A stretch of DNA of 64,000 bases, taken from positions 1,178,001-1,242,000 of the forward strand of contig NW_026907681.1 in the NCBI RefSeq assembly GCF_028389875.1. The letters are read 5' to 3'. Positions 46,121 through 57,489 of the stretch are shown here, piece by piece. The position numbers were made by a program, and so were the translations under genes. The DNA comes from Rhea pennata. Taxonomy: Eukaryota > Chordata > Aves > Rheiformes > Rheidae. The notes beneath the pieces are model-generated. The model was not told the DNA's origin, ran no database searches, and worked only from the letters and a program-made list of their open reading frames with translations. Position 1 is the stretch's first letter. Each line of letters starts with the position of its first letter.

Positions 46121-47607
46121 AGTGAAACAGCAAGCAGCACTGCGGTCAGTCTGTGGAGTCACTGCCTGGGAGAAGAAAAGAGGGGCAGGTGCTCTGCAGG
46201 GACCCTAAAAAAAATCTCTCAGACGTCGGAAAACTGCACTGTGGAGGTCGTGCACAGGAAGCGCTTTCTGCACGGCTGTACGAACCGTGTGTTTGGGGTT
46301 TTAAGCATATGCAGTGTGGAAATCGGGAGGCTCCTGGGAAGTTTCTTTCTGGGCCCCAGCCAGCTGCGAGCCGGCACTGCCAGCTTGAGCAGCCCGGATT
46401 GCGTTGTCCTTCCGTGGTGCTCGGGCGGTGTTGGGAGCACGTAGGAAGCACCGCTGCCTTTTGCCCAGGCTGTGCTCTGTCAGCGGCCCCTTGGGCACAG
46501 CCCCTGCTACTAAAGCAAGCCTCTTCTGTGTTGGCCGTTGCTAAGGCTTTTGTAAATAAACTAGGAGGAGCACACTGTTTTTTTGAATTTCCTTGTTTGT
46601 ATTCAGTTGAACTTCTTGAACTGGATCCTTTCTAATGACCCAATACTAGTATTATTTTAATAAGAGTGTAAATTACCAAAGTTGTTGTTTTTTTCCAGAT
46701 ATGAATGTCATCATTATAAGATAGATGGGATGTGCAGGGTTTGTGCTTCCTCATTATAGTTAAATAAGCAAATATTAAAGAAAAATGTGGGGAGAAAACA
46801 GGTAGTTAACATAAATCTGATTTTAACCAAAACTGTGACCATTGAGTTGCTGAGGACTTCTCAGTGGGGGATGTTTTGGAAGGAAGGGCACTTTCTTTCT
46901 CTCTCCCCAAACTGTACTGCCAGCCATCTGTTGATAATTATTGTCCAGTCTCTGCTGAGAACTTGTGATAGTTAATATTTCCTCACCGCTTGAACAAATA
47001 AGCGATAATCACTGCAAGGTACTTGACCACAGGAGTAGAAAGATGAATAGCGTGGAAGAGTCAGTGTATACCTTGGTTTGTGAAAACAGCTCAGTTTTCT
47101 ATTAGTGATTATGACAAATTCAAATTCTTGAGGACTTGGAGAATGAGTACATTGAGTTACATAGTATCTCTGGAAAACATAAGTTAAAAGATCAAAATTA
47201 GCAAAAATCTTAAAAATTCTCCATTCCTGTTTGTTTCGTATTATTTTTAGTTTACTTTATCCTTTCTCAGAGGAAATATTGAATGTTTATAGCTAAGCTG
47301 GGGATAGCTCACTTCATGGCAATGTTTATTCTCTTAACCTGTCAAATCTTTATAGTTTTATTGAGCCCTATGTAACAGGAGAGTAGAAATCATTCACTCT
47401 GGTTTAAAAATGGCCTCTGAAACTGTCCAAAATCATTGTTGTGATTTTGTTTTTCTTTTTTCAGTTATGTTAATAATACATACTAATAGGCTATGCCTTT
47501 AGTTCAAAGACCTGTAGGTTTACAAATAACAGCTCTTTCAACTTTGTAATACTCTTGATATGATAGCTTCTAAGTTCTAAGAGTGGTCTGGGAATCTTTT
47601 CTTTTTT

Positions 47608-47642
<35 letters not shown>

Positions 47643-48002
47643 AGGCTTCACAGTTGGACTTTTTCTATCTCTACAGTGACAATCCCTGTGAACCTCATTG
47701 CTCAGTTTTTTCCCAACACGTAAAACTCAAGATTTTGAAAACTTATTTCTGGACCCACAGAAAACTTAGATCTTAGCTCTTTGAAAACCCACTCCCTTTC
47801 AAAATGCCACAGAGTACGTTTTGCTGATAGCAAGAAAAATGTGTGTTGCTATTGAAATGGCTTTGGGTAATTTGATCAAAATGTCATCAGGCCTGATCCA
47901 TTTGGGTGTATATTTTATGTTTATTTTTTGGTTATTAACTTTCCTTTTCTTCATAGGTTTCAGTAGGTACAAGTCCTTGATGGCTTCCAGCACCTTTTCC
48001 AA
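46121..48002. other. AT-rich sequence without recognised gene
   Basis: Base composition changes sharply from the CpG island. Both strands hold only short stop-limited readings with no family I recognise. A splice-acceptor-like TTTTCTTCATAG occurs at 47942-47953. This could be an intron of a plus-strand transcript from the CpG island, but no coding exon supports it. Confidence 0.5.
47597..47641. repeat. Poly(T) tract
   Basis: About 45 bases, almost all T, in the AT-rich region. It might be the tail of an antisense retroposon; no body was recognised. Confidence 0.9.
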
Positions 48003-48068
48003 AGGAAATGAACTGGGCAGCGCTGGTGTGCCCCGGTGGGCATGAGAAGCGTCTCAGGGCTCCTGGGA
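48003..48068. repeat. ~60-bp direct repeat at a breakpoint (matches 50936-51000)
   Basis: CTGGGCAGCGCTGGTGTGCC followed by CCGGTGGGC is shared with 50938-50971, and a weaker match continues through GAGAARCGTCYCAGGGCT. It lies exactly between the AT-rich region and the start of the P2RX2 copy 2 segment. Confidence 0.8.
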
Positions 48069-48077
48069 CCTCAGAGG

Positions 48078-49118
48078 CCTGCCCTGAGGTGAGGTGGGCC
48101 TTGGGAAGAGGAATGGAGAGGATGGCGGGTTACAGAGATGTGTGGAGCTGCCAGCAGAGACCCCAGGACAGAGTCAGCGCGGAGCTGCACGTACATGGAC
48201 GTGATGTTGGTGCCTGTCATTCTCCTCTGCTGCTACCAGTTTGTGGCAGGGATCTGCCTGCATCCCTTGGCTTGGGCACTTTTGATGGCTGCTGAGTGAG
48301 GGATCACGGGAGGGGAGATGTGTGGAGACTGAGCGGAGCTTGCTGGCGGATGCAGAGATGTGGGGAATCCTAGTGAGCACAGCTGCCCCTGGCTCAGTTC
48401 CCATGCCAGGAAATGGAGAAGAGGGTTGACTGTCTACTCCGGAGGACACACCAAGGAAAGCCATGCTAGAGTAGGGCCACTGCAGGCACGCTTAACGGCT
48501 GCTTACCCCAGGCAGCTTGCAAGGGCTGGCACCCATGCAGAGATGGGGAAGCACATGGGGTGCCCTGTCCCCTCTGCAGCCACAGCGTAGGACTACCAGG
48601 TGCATGTCCTGTTCTCATCATGTCCCCCTTGACCCTGCAGGGGCTAACAGTTTGCAGTGCTGTATGCAGCTGCAACCATGACTGCACCCCTGGCGACATG
48701 GACATGTTGGGCCACAGAGAGCTGGGCATGTGCAGGGACAAGTGATCTGTGCAGCACTGCGCACTGGGCAGGATCCCATTTGCCAGGAAGTTCAGCGTTG
48801 TGTGTTCGTCCTCACAGGGCAGAAGACAGGGCGCTGCGTGCCCAGTGCTGACGGCACCAAGAAGAGCTCTGAAATGCTGGCTTGGTGTCCAGCAGAGGAA
48901 GTGAGTGTCGGGTACGGGCCCCAAAGATGGGTCGTGGCACTGGGGAGGAGAGTCCTCTGCTAGGATGGAACAGGCACCAAAAGGCTGGCCCATCTTCGAG
49001 GTCCTGTTGGACACCAGGGGATGCTCTGGGTAGGACACCTCTGAGGGTGCTCTTGAGAGGTTTGGCCCCTTCAGCAACAGGCCATGGCCTAGGGAGGGGG
49101 TGTCATGGCACAGGGATG
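48078..49118 (+). pseudogene. P2RX2: P2RX2 segment copy 2 (end of exon 3, exons 4 and 5)
   Basis: Near-identical to copy 1 from 12298 to 13218 and to copy 3 from about 54244. It starts inside exon 3, keeping only its last ~11 bases (CCTGCCCTGAG) and donor GTGAGG. Exon 4 is about 48641-48728 (CNHDCTPGDMDML) and exon 5 is 48818-48911 (TGRCVPSADGT, AWCPAEE). The match ends before exon 6. It cannot encode a channel. Long stop-free readings on the opposite strand across this segment are incidental to its GC content. Confidence 0.88.
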
Positions 49119-51532
49119 CCACTTCCCAATGGCAGCATGGGAGCGGACTCTTGCCCTTTCTGCAGTGACCTGGGACAAGCCTGGGGCAGCGTGGGGCACG
49201 TTGACACAGAGCAAGGGGCCCGCAGGCGTCCTGGGCCATGGCCCGCACACGGCCCCGCAGCAGGAGGCGCAGCTGCCCTGGGGTGCTGGGCACAGGGGCA
49301 GCAGCAGGGTCGGCAGCCCCGGGGCCTTGTGCCACGCCGACGCTGGGCCGGCAGACGGCTGGCAGGGAGGCTGCAGCGCGGCCCCGGGGCCCCCATGTCG
49401 CAGCACTGTGACCCGGCAGCGCAGTCACAATGCTCGCGGCACGAGCAGGGCTAGAAGGCGCCCGCGCCCCTGCCGCTCTGCCAGGCTCCGCAGCCGGCTC
49501 GCAGCTGGCTGCCGCCCAGGGCCGAGGCTCTCTGCAGGCTGTCCTTGGGCGCAGGCGCACCCACCGCCACGAGGGCAGCAGGGCTCTCGACAGCCACCCA
49601 GCGCAACGTTGTCGCAGGACATGCGGGGGCACGGCTGCCTGCACCTCAGGCCGCCAAACGATGGACGTGCTCAGCAGCTGCACCTCCCTTTCGTATGGAG
49701 ACCTCTTTGTGGCCTTCCTCTGACCTCGCTGCCAGCTCTTGCTTTGCACCTTCTCTGCCCTGCTTTGGTGCTCAGAGCACTCCCTGCTGTGGCCGTGCCC
49801 CGTGCCTCGCAGGCTTGGAAAGTGCCTATGTCTGCTGCTTCACTCCCTAACACTGCCTAACGCTGCCTCCTGTGTCGGCTGCCTCTTCCCCAACACAAAT
49901 AGGCACGACCAACCCCTTCCTCCTGCAGCCCTTGACCCCTTCCAGCACCGGCTCTAAGACTGGCTCTTTGGCTTGCCTCAGCCTCAGAAAGACTGTGGAT
50001 CCTCTTCCTCTTCCGCCTGGCACTCCTCCAAAGACGCACAGCGCAATACCAAGTGACAGCAAGGTTTTCACAGTGTTTTCACCCTCAGGAGAGCAGAGGG
50101 AGGTCAGCATCTGCCAGCTCCAGGTCTCTTCTAAGCTGCCTCAGCTGAGCTGACGCAAAGGGGCCAAGGCAAGCAGGCTTTCTGCTTTTGTTGCTGTACT
50201 CGTGTGGCGCTGCTGGGCACAGCTGGCCTGTGCATGCCTCCTGTGGGAAATGGAAGTGACCCCTGCCACCACTGTCAGCAGCCATTCTTGTGCGAGCGCA
50301 GACTGTGCCCAGGCATTTGCTCACGGGCAGGCAGCGCGCTGAAGCTCACAGCTGATTCAGCCCTTGTGCACCATCCGATCGTGGAAGGTTTTCTGTTGGA
50401 AGAGCTCGCTGGAGGCCCTCCGATCCAATCTGTGCTCTGAGCAGGCTCGGATTCAAAGCCGGATGTAACTTTGGTCTTTCAGAGACCGGAGCAAGCCCTT
50501 GGGAGCGGGAGAAGACCCCTCACACACCCCTCAAGCTCCGCAAGGGCTCCAGGCCTTTTCAGCTGGAGATCAGTGGAGAAAGTTAACTCGATGGCCCGCA
50601 AAGAGCAAGGGCATCCATTCTCGGAGCCAGAGACCCTTCCAAAGATCCCCATGCCTGTCTGCTTTGGCACCACATGCAGCACCCAGGAAATGCAGGCCAT
50701 GCGACGCGAAGATGCTCCAAGTGCTCATCATCAGTGTCATAGGTCTCAGGAAACACTCTGGAGCACCCAGCCAGCTGGTCTCCTGCAGCACCCAGGAAAG
50801 AGTTTTTTCCCCCAGGCTTTATCAGGTCTGGTTTTTGCTTTTTTTTCTTCCTTTCTTTTTTTTTCTTTTTTTTTTTTTTCTTAAATTTTGCCATGCTCTG
50901 GAGCCCCTAAAGTGGCTTCAGTTTGAGAGAGAGAGGAAAGGAGCTGGGCAGCGCTGGTGTGCCCCGGTGGGCGTGAGAAACGTCCCAGGGCTGGCCGGGA
51001 GGCAGGCCTTGCTCACATGCGCAGGGAACAGCCGATCGCCAGCATTGGGGTCAGGAAGGAATTTTCCCCCAGCACAGATTGGCAGCAGTGCCTGGGGGTT
51101 TTTCGCCTTCCTCTGCAGCACTGAGCACGGCCCACTCCCAGGGCTCCTCGGAGCCCTTTCAGGCCACTGATTGCCTGCTCTTGCAGCACCAAGACACCAG
51201 CTGTGCCCTGCAGCTCTCTCGCTCTCTGCCCTGGGGCAAGCTCAGGCACTTCCATGCATTCCATATGCTTGGGCTGTTCTGCCTTGTGCAAAACAATGTG
51301 CGTTTGCAAAGGCTCCGGGCTTGATGCTGCATCAGGAAGCAGCTGCCGCTTGTCAGCTCTCTCTGCATGTAATAAAAGTGCAATGCTTGTAACCTCTGCT
51401 GGCTCTGCTGTGTGTGTCGTGCGAGTCGTGGCTGTGGCCTAAGAGCTTTGTCGTGCAGCTGTGCTGCCAGGAAGCGCAGGTACCCTGCTGCCTGCAGGGT
51501 CTGTTGTGGGGCTTGCAGGGTTGCTCTGCACC
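49119..51532. other. GC-rich spacer without recognised gene
   Basis: Separates the second and third P2RX2 segments. It has long stop-free readings on both strands with Ala/Arg/Gly/Pro-rich composition and no domain I recognise. A poly(T)-rich run lies at 50831-50884 and AATAAA at 51371-51376 on the plus strand. A transcribed non-coding or UTR origin is possible but unsupported. Confidence 0.5.
50936..51000. repeat. ~60-bp direct repeat (matches 48003-48068)
   Basis: Partner of the breakpoint repeat at 48003. The pair may have mediated recombination during assembly of this mosaic. Confidence 0.75.
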
Positions 51533-53079
51533 GCAGGGAGTTTAGCCCAACTCCGCCCCAGTTGCATAACTGGGCTATGACACTGCGCGCGTGTGCAGAT
51601 TTATTTTGGGGGCCACATTGACTTTGGGGTTCGCTATTTCATTACTCTTCAACTTCAGACCTTCTTGTTGACTGTTTCTCACGGTTATTCTGTGGCTGGA
51701 AGCCACCGGATCTGTTCGCTGTTCTTTCTCACGGATTTCCAAGACCTTGTTAGTTACTTATTCATATTCTGCTTAACACAGCGGTAGTGTTCTAGACACC
51801 CAAAAGTTACAGCAGGGACCGTTCCCACGAAGTATCCCGTAGTACAGATGCAGCACTCTGGGTCCCAGAGGCGAGGAGATCACTGATAGCGCCTTTTCCT
51901 GTCATCCTTCAGAAGGGCTACCAGGAATGGGAGACAAGCCCACAGAGCTCTGTCCTCACTAAAGTCAAGGGCGTGACACAGTCACCAAGCAAGGTGTGCG
52001 ATGTCGGGGTGTACATAGCCCACAACCACCCCACTGCCTCCGCTCTCCCCAAACCCACACAGCCGAGATGAGGCTCCGACCCGCCTTTCTCCCTTCTCTG
52101 CTCTTGTCTTGCTTGCTTTGGGTGGCCTCTTGGAGCAGTAGATGAGCAGCAGACTTTCTGCAAGGGCTTCCCAACTGCTCCTTCATCCAGATGGACCCAG
52201 CAAAGGAAGCTGTCCTGTGTGGTGGTCCCCGCTGCCTGCATGGGGACTCCCGTGTTCCCTCCTCCAGGCCCAGCACTGTCCTTGGCTCCCGATGAGGCAA
52301 CCATAGCTGCGTCCCAGACACATTGGGACTGCATGTTAGGTCACCTTTGCAGTGCTGTGCGGCAGGCTCAGCAGAGCTTGGCACGTAGCACCGGGCAGGG
52401 CCCTGTGGCCTTAGCCAGGCAGGTGCGCCATGCTCTGCCTGCCTTGACAAGCAGCGTCAGGCCTCTGTGGTTTTGGATGTTCAGGGCGGGAGAGGGCACT
52501 CTCAGATCAGGTCAGGGGAGGCTCTGACATTCACCTCCTTGTTTGCCAGGGCTATTATTGCCAGCTGCAGCTTTTTGTAGCAGAGGGCAGATCAGCTTTG
52601 TATTGCCCCAAAGCTTAGGGGAAACAGATTGAACCTTGCCAGACTCTGCAAGTAAGAAGCGGGAAGAAGAACGTGCCTTTGATGCTGGGCTCCATGGCGG
52701 AGGAGAGGCACTCTCTCAGCTTTTCGTCTTTCGAGGCAACCGCATGACTTTGGTGGGGCACTTTCAGATGTGGCAGCTGCCCCAGGCCTGTTGCGTGGCC
52801 AGAGTGGAGATGGCCTGGTGCACTGGGGCAGGATCTTAGCTTTTTCAAGGGGTGCCATGAGAGAGAGGATGAGTTTGCAGTGGTTTTGGCCAAGTGCTTT
52901 TGAAATTACCAAGCTGGTCTGTGGAAGAGCTTGGGCTGGCCTCGAGCATTGCCAGTGTGGACATGGCTTGCAGCCACCACCCAGCATCACCTGGCCAGTG
53001 TGTCAGACCTGCTTGATGGCCTCTCTCGCACAGAGAGTCTCGCAGCCTTCCACTATCCCCAGAAATCTTCTCACAGAGA

Positions 53080-53585
53080 TGTTGAGCCAGATGAATCCCC
53101 TCTCGGTGGCAACAGTGAGGCCACATCTGGAATGCAGTGCCCTGTGCAGGGACCATGAGAGCTGCCAGTAAGCTGGAGCAAGTGCAGCAGAGCCCGTGAA
53201 GATGGTCAGGGCTGGAGAACACAACCTAGGAGGAAAGGCTGAAGGAGCTGCGTTTGTTCTGTCTCGGGAAAGGATAATGAAGGGGGATCTAAGACAGTGA
53301 TCCAGCACCCGGAGGAGGCTATGGAGGCAGACTCTTCTTAGAGGTGCTCAGTGAAGGCACGAGAGGCAGCTGGCCTGAGGTGCCCCTGGGGCAATTAGGA
53401 CTGGTAGAAAGGAAACTATTCTTGTGCCTGGAGTGGTGCAGCCCTGGGAGAGGCAGCAGAGAGGCGGGAGCCCTGTGTCCTTGGAGAGGTTCAAATCATA
53501 GCTGGACAAGGTCCTGAGCAGCCTGCTTTATGTGGAGTTAGCCCTGCCTAGAGCAGAGGGGTAGACTAGAGGCCTGCAAACCTTC
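53080..53585 (+). mobile_element. Old CR1 LINE fragment
   Basis: Plus-strand hallmarks of CR1 are visible though diverged: GTTGAGCCAGATGAATCC, GAAGATGGTCAGGGCTGGAG, CTAGGAGGAAAGGCTGAAGG, CCCTGTGTCCTTGGAGAGGT and AGCTGGACAAGGTCCTGAGC. It lies in the part of P2RX2 intron 2 that copy 1 has lost, and is clearly older than the CR1 in intron 6. Confidence 0.75.
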
Positions 53586-53934
53586 TGCCCACCTCAGGCT
53601 TTCAGCAGTCTGTGATTAAAAGCAGCAAGAACCCGTGGAGAAATGACTTTGAAGGCAGAATGCTTCTTGCTGTTGCACTGAAGCAGATCGGAGCTTTCAG
53701 GAGGCAGGTGATTTGGGGATAGTGGTGACCCTGGTGTGAGGACTCAGCGCTGGAGTGGCTGCCACTGCCATTCTCGACAGGATTTGGTCGTTTCCAAAGA
53801 GCAAAGGTTGGCTCAAGCCTGTTGGGTACGTGGGACAGCAGCTCTGCCCTGTGTGCTGCCTGCAGAACCAGCTCCAGATTCAGCAAAGTGCTGCCAGGGG
53901 GTGCTTTCCACAGCAGTGCAAAGTCACGGCTTGC

Positions 53935-54125
53935 ATGTCCCTGTGTGAATAGGCATGTGTACGTGGTGGTACGAGCACAGGTGTGAACCTGTGTGCACTG
54001 TCCCAGTGTGTGTGTGCCCCCTGTGTGCGTGCGTGTGCAAATGCATGTGTGCACACCTGCACGTGACTCTCCATGAGAATGCATGTGGTCTCATCTCCAT
54101 GTGCGTACGCTTGCGTGTCCCTGTG
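53935..54125. repeat. TG-rich simple sequence
   Basis: Imperfect TGTG and TGCATGTG runs just before P2RX2 exon 3 in copy 3. A low-complexity intron stretch. Confidence 0.7.
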
Positions 54126-54182
54126 TCAAAGCATAGCTCTGCCTTCCTACAAATAGCGTCATCTCTGCTGGTTCCTTCGTAG

Positions 54183-54254
54183 GGCGGGAGCAGCTTCCGC
54201 ATCCTTGCGTGGGTGGAGGTCAACCCAGCCCAGACGATAGAGCCCTGCCCTGAG
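54183..54254 (+). pseudogene. P2RX2: P2RX2 exon 3, the only complete copy in the window
   Basis: 72 bases between TTCGTAG and GAG|GTGAGG, phase 0 at both ends. It reads GGSSFRILAWVEVNPAQTIE then PCPE, matching the 24-residue exon 3 of P2X2, which ends in CPE. Copy 1 has nothing equivalent between exons 2 and 4, and copy 2 keeps only the last ~11 bases. Confidence 0.85.
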
Positions 54255-55317
54255 GTGAGGTGGGCCTTGGGAAGAGGAATGGAGAGGATGGCGGGTTACA
54301 GAGATGTGTGGAGCTGCCAGCAGAGACCCCAGGACAGACAGTGCGGAGCTGCACGTGGACGTGATGTTGGTGCCTGTAGCTCTCCTCTGCCGCTACCAGT
54401 TTGTGGCAGGGATCCCCCTGCCTGCCTTGGCTTGGGCACTGTTTGCGGGCTGCTGAGTGAGGGATCACGGGAGGGGAGATGTGTGGAGACTGAGCGGAGC
54501 TTGCTGGCGGATGCAGAGACGTGGGGAATGCTAGTGAGCACAGCTGCCCCTGGCTCAGTTCCCATGCCAGGAAATGGAGAAGAGGGTTGACTGTCTACTC
54601 CGGAGGACACACCAAGGAAAGCCATGCTAGAGTAGGGCCACCGCAGGCACGCTTAACGGCTGCTTACCCCAGGCAGCTTGCAAGGGCTGGCACCTATGCA
54701 GAGATGGGGAAGCACATGGGGTGCCCCGTCCCCTCTGCAGCCACAGCGTAGGACTACCAGGTGCATGTCCTGTTCTCATCATGTCCCCCATGACCCTGCA
54801 GGGGCTAGCAGTTTGCAGTGCTGTATGCAGCTGCAACCATGACTGCACCCCTGGCGACATGGACATGTTGGGCCACAGAGAGCTGGGCATGTGCAGGGAC
54901 AAGTGATCTGTGCAGCACTGCGCACTGGGCAGGATCCCATTTGCCAGGAAGTTCAGCGTTGTGTGTTTGTCCTCACAGGGCAGAAGACAGGGCGCTGCGT
55001 GCCCAGTGCTGACGGCACCGAGAAGAGCTCTGAAATGCTGGCTTGGTGTCCAGCAGAGGAAGCGAGTGTCGGGCACGGGCACCAAAGATGGGTCAGGTGC
55101 CTTCCTGAAAGTGCAATGGTGGATAGCACAGCCATTTCCCGTAACAATTAGGTACCAGAGGAATGAGTATTCACTGACAGCAGGAAGATGTGGTTGAAAT
55201 ACGTGGACAAGCCTGAAGGATGGAGAGGCAGGAGTGGAGCTGTGCAGGAGCAGTGCCATTTGGCAGCTGGAGGAGATGCCGGCTTTTCACAGGGGATCCC
55301 TGTTCCTAAGTTGCTCC

Positions 55318-55860
55318 CAGAATGATGGAGGTTGGAAGCACCTCTGGAGATTGCCTTGTTCAACAGCTGCTTAAAGTGGGGTCACCTACAACAGGTTGCT
55401 CTAGGCCAAGCCAACTCGGGTTTTTGGTATCTCCGAGGATAGAGACTCTCTAACCTCTCTGGGCAACCTGGTGCAGTGTTTGATCACCCTCACTGTAAAA
55501 AAAATGTTTGTTCTTAAGTTCAGACACAATTACTGTATTTCAGTTTATGCCCATTGCCTCTCATATGATCACGGGGCACCACTGAGAAGAGCCTGGCTCC
55601 ATCTTCTTTACTCTTACCCATCAGGTATTTGTACACATTGATAAGATGCCCATGAGCCTTCTCTTCTCCAGACTTAACAGTCCCATTTCTCTCAGCCTCT
55701 CCTTGCATGAGAGATGCTTCTAGTCCCTTCATCATTATTGCTGGACTTGCTCCAGTAGGTCCATGTCTTTCTTGTACTGGTGAGACCACACCCACACACA
55801 GCACTCCAGTGCTGACGAGAGGGCAGTAATCACCTCCCTCAACCTGCTGGGACAGGACGT
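55318..55860 (-). mobile_element. CR1 LINE fragment, duplicate of 13874-14430
   Basis: The same antisense CR1 3' fragment as in P2RX2 copy 1, carried along by the segmental duplication. It lacks about 17 bases (CTGTGGCCTCACCAGTG-type) near 55808 that copy 1 retains. Confidence 0.93.
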
Positions 55861-57489
55861 TTTTTTGGTGCTCAGCTGCTGTCTCTGTGATACGGCGTTC
55901 TCAACCCTTACTCCATCCATCTATCCTTCACTCTTGCTTGCCCCTGCCTCCACTGAGGAAGGTGGTGATGATGAGGATGGTAATTATTGAGCAAGAAGGA
56001 GCAGGAATGCTCACACTGGTGGGTAGATATGGGGCATGTGGCCTTGCAAAGGGAGCGGTTAAAGTCTTTGGGAACAAGAATCCCTTTGAAAATGCCAGCA
56101 TCTCGCCAGGTAACTACCCCAGGGTTCCTCCTCTTCCTGCTCTCCACCCTCCTGCTGTGCAGGCCATCCCCTAGTCAGTCATGTGCATTTCTGAGTGCCT
56201 GCATACATCCACGTCTGGTATGTAGTTCTCCTAGGAAATCCCTTCACCATTCATCAGCTGGGACCGTCAGTGATGGCATGGATACCAATGAGCAGAGCTG
56301 GGGTTTAATGTTTCGTTTGGGTGCTTCACGATATTAGGAAGAAAATTGAGGCGTATTGGTGTGCTGCTCTATGCCATGGCTCTGGCTTTGTCTCCCCAGG
56401 GGCAACATTCAAGCTGCTGAGAGCAGTTACTTGAAAAGCTGCACCTTCAACACCACCTCTGCCCTTTGCTGCCCCATCTTCATGGAGCAGGCGGGAGAGA
56501 ACTTAAGGGAGCTGGCAGAGAAGGTGTCATGTCCTGGGAGGATGGTCCTCCCAGAGGGCCCAAGGTCTTGCTGGCTGGGCACAGGGCGTTCCCTCAGCAC
56601 CTGCTCTAGTGCTTGGCTCCACGGGATCATCACTCACTGGCACTGTTGAGACTCAGAGGCAGCTGGAGGCAGGTCCCTGGCCCTGCTGCCCTGCCAGTAT
56701 GCTGCGGGGGCTAGCTGGGATGGGCTGAGGGCAGTGGCAGCTTAGCCAGCCTCAACAGCTCGGAGCACAGCACATCCACTGCAGCCCCTGAGCAGTCCTT
56801 TCTGCCCACCTTGCGCATGCAGAGCCCTGCAAGGCTCCCAGGCCCAGGGTCTCTCTTACGAGGCCCCTGTGCAGAGGCTGGAGAGCAGGAGGCCAGCTGG
56901 CAGCAAAGCATAGACTGCAGGTGTGCCTGTATCACTGCCAGGACTGGCAGGTTTGCTCGCCCAGTGGTTGGGACACATTCACACACTTTGGGAAATACCA
57001 TGACATTGCCAGGGGAGGGCAGTGCACCCAGCATTTGGTCTCCAGCCCCATCCGGCCCTGCTGCCTCTGCTGCCCTTTTGGGAGTAGATAATTCCCATCC
57101 AGGGAAGGAACTCAGCACTGTTCCATCCTCCCTCCAGGTTCTGCATCCCCTGCTCAGCCCCAGCACCCTCCAGACCCTAGAGGCCCCCCACTCTGCATCT
57201 GGGAATGCTCCCTGATACCTAGCCATGCTCCCAACTCAGCTGGAAAGCCCACTGCTGTGGCAGAGCTCCCCTGGGTAAGCAGCCTTGCAAGCAGTGCTGC
57301 TGGCTTCCCTGGCAGGGCCGTGTGCCCCAGTATGGTGGCATTCCCAGCCTTTCCCAGCGGGTGATGAGGATGAAAGCTGTGCTAACGCCTGAGTGGGGGG
57401 AAATGCCGTGCCATGCTTGCTGGCTTATCATGCCCATGGCCAAGCTGTGTGCACAGTAGTGCTGTTCCCTGGGGTCAGCATGTCATGTA

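Larger units (their letters stand above)
51533..57475 (+). pseudogene. P2RX2: P2RX2 segment copy 3 (exons 2, 3, 4, 5 and 7)
   Basis: A longer copy of the P2RX2 locus. Exon 2, about 51913-52025. Exon 3, 54183-54254. Exon 4, about 54802-54889. Exon 5, 54979-55072, with donor GG|GCACGG in place of GG|GTATGG. Exon 7, 56400-56523. Exon 6 is deleted: after the exon 5 region the sequence jumps at about 55094 to the position matching 13655 of copy 1, losing about 620 bases. Exon 1 and exons 8-11 are absent. Intron 7 has about 39 extra bases after the exon 7 donor. The segment ends where sequence matching POLE intron 36 begins. It retains the ~1.8 kb around exon 3 that copy 1 lacks. Confidence 0.88.

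Noticed and set aside
44953-46140. 395-codon reading frame on the minus strand through the CpG island
   Set aside because: It overlaps POLE exons 1 and 2 in part but runs through their introns and the promoter. GC-rich DNA lacks stop codons by composition. The exon structure with matching phases is the better model.
46121-48002. PXMP2, expected head to head with POLE
   Set aside because: No reading frame on either strand resembles PXMP2 and no exon-like unit with proper borders was recognised.
48466-49749. 427-codon reading frame on the minus strand
   Set aside because: It spans the end of the P2RX2 copy 2 segment and unrelated GC-rich sequence, runs antisense to recognisable P2RX2 exons, and has low-complexity Ala/Arg/Pro composition with no domain.
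49105-49860. 251-codon plus-strand frame in the GC-rich spacer
   Set aside because: Begins in the P2RX2 copy 2 tail and continues in low-complexity sequence; no homology recognised and no splice or codon signal.
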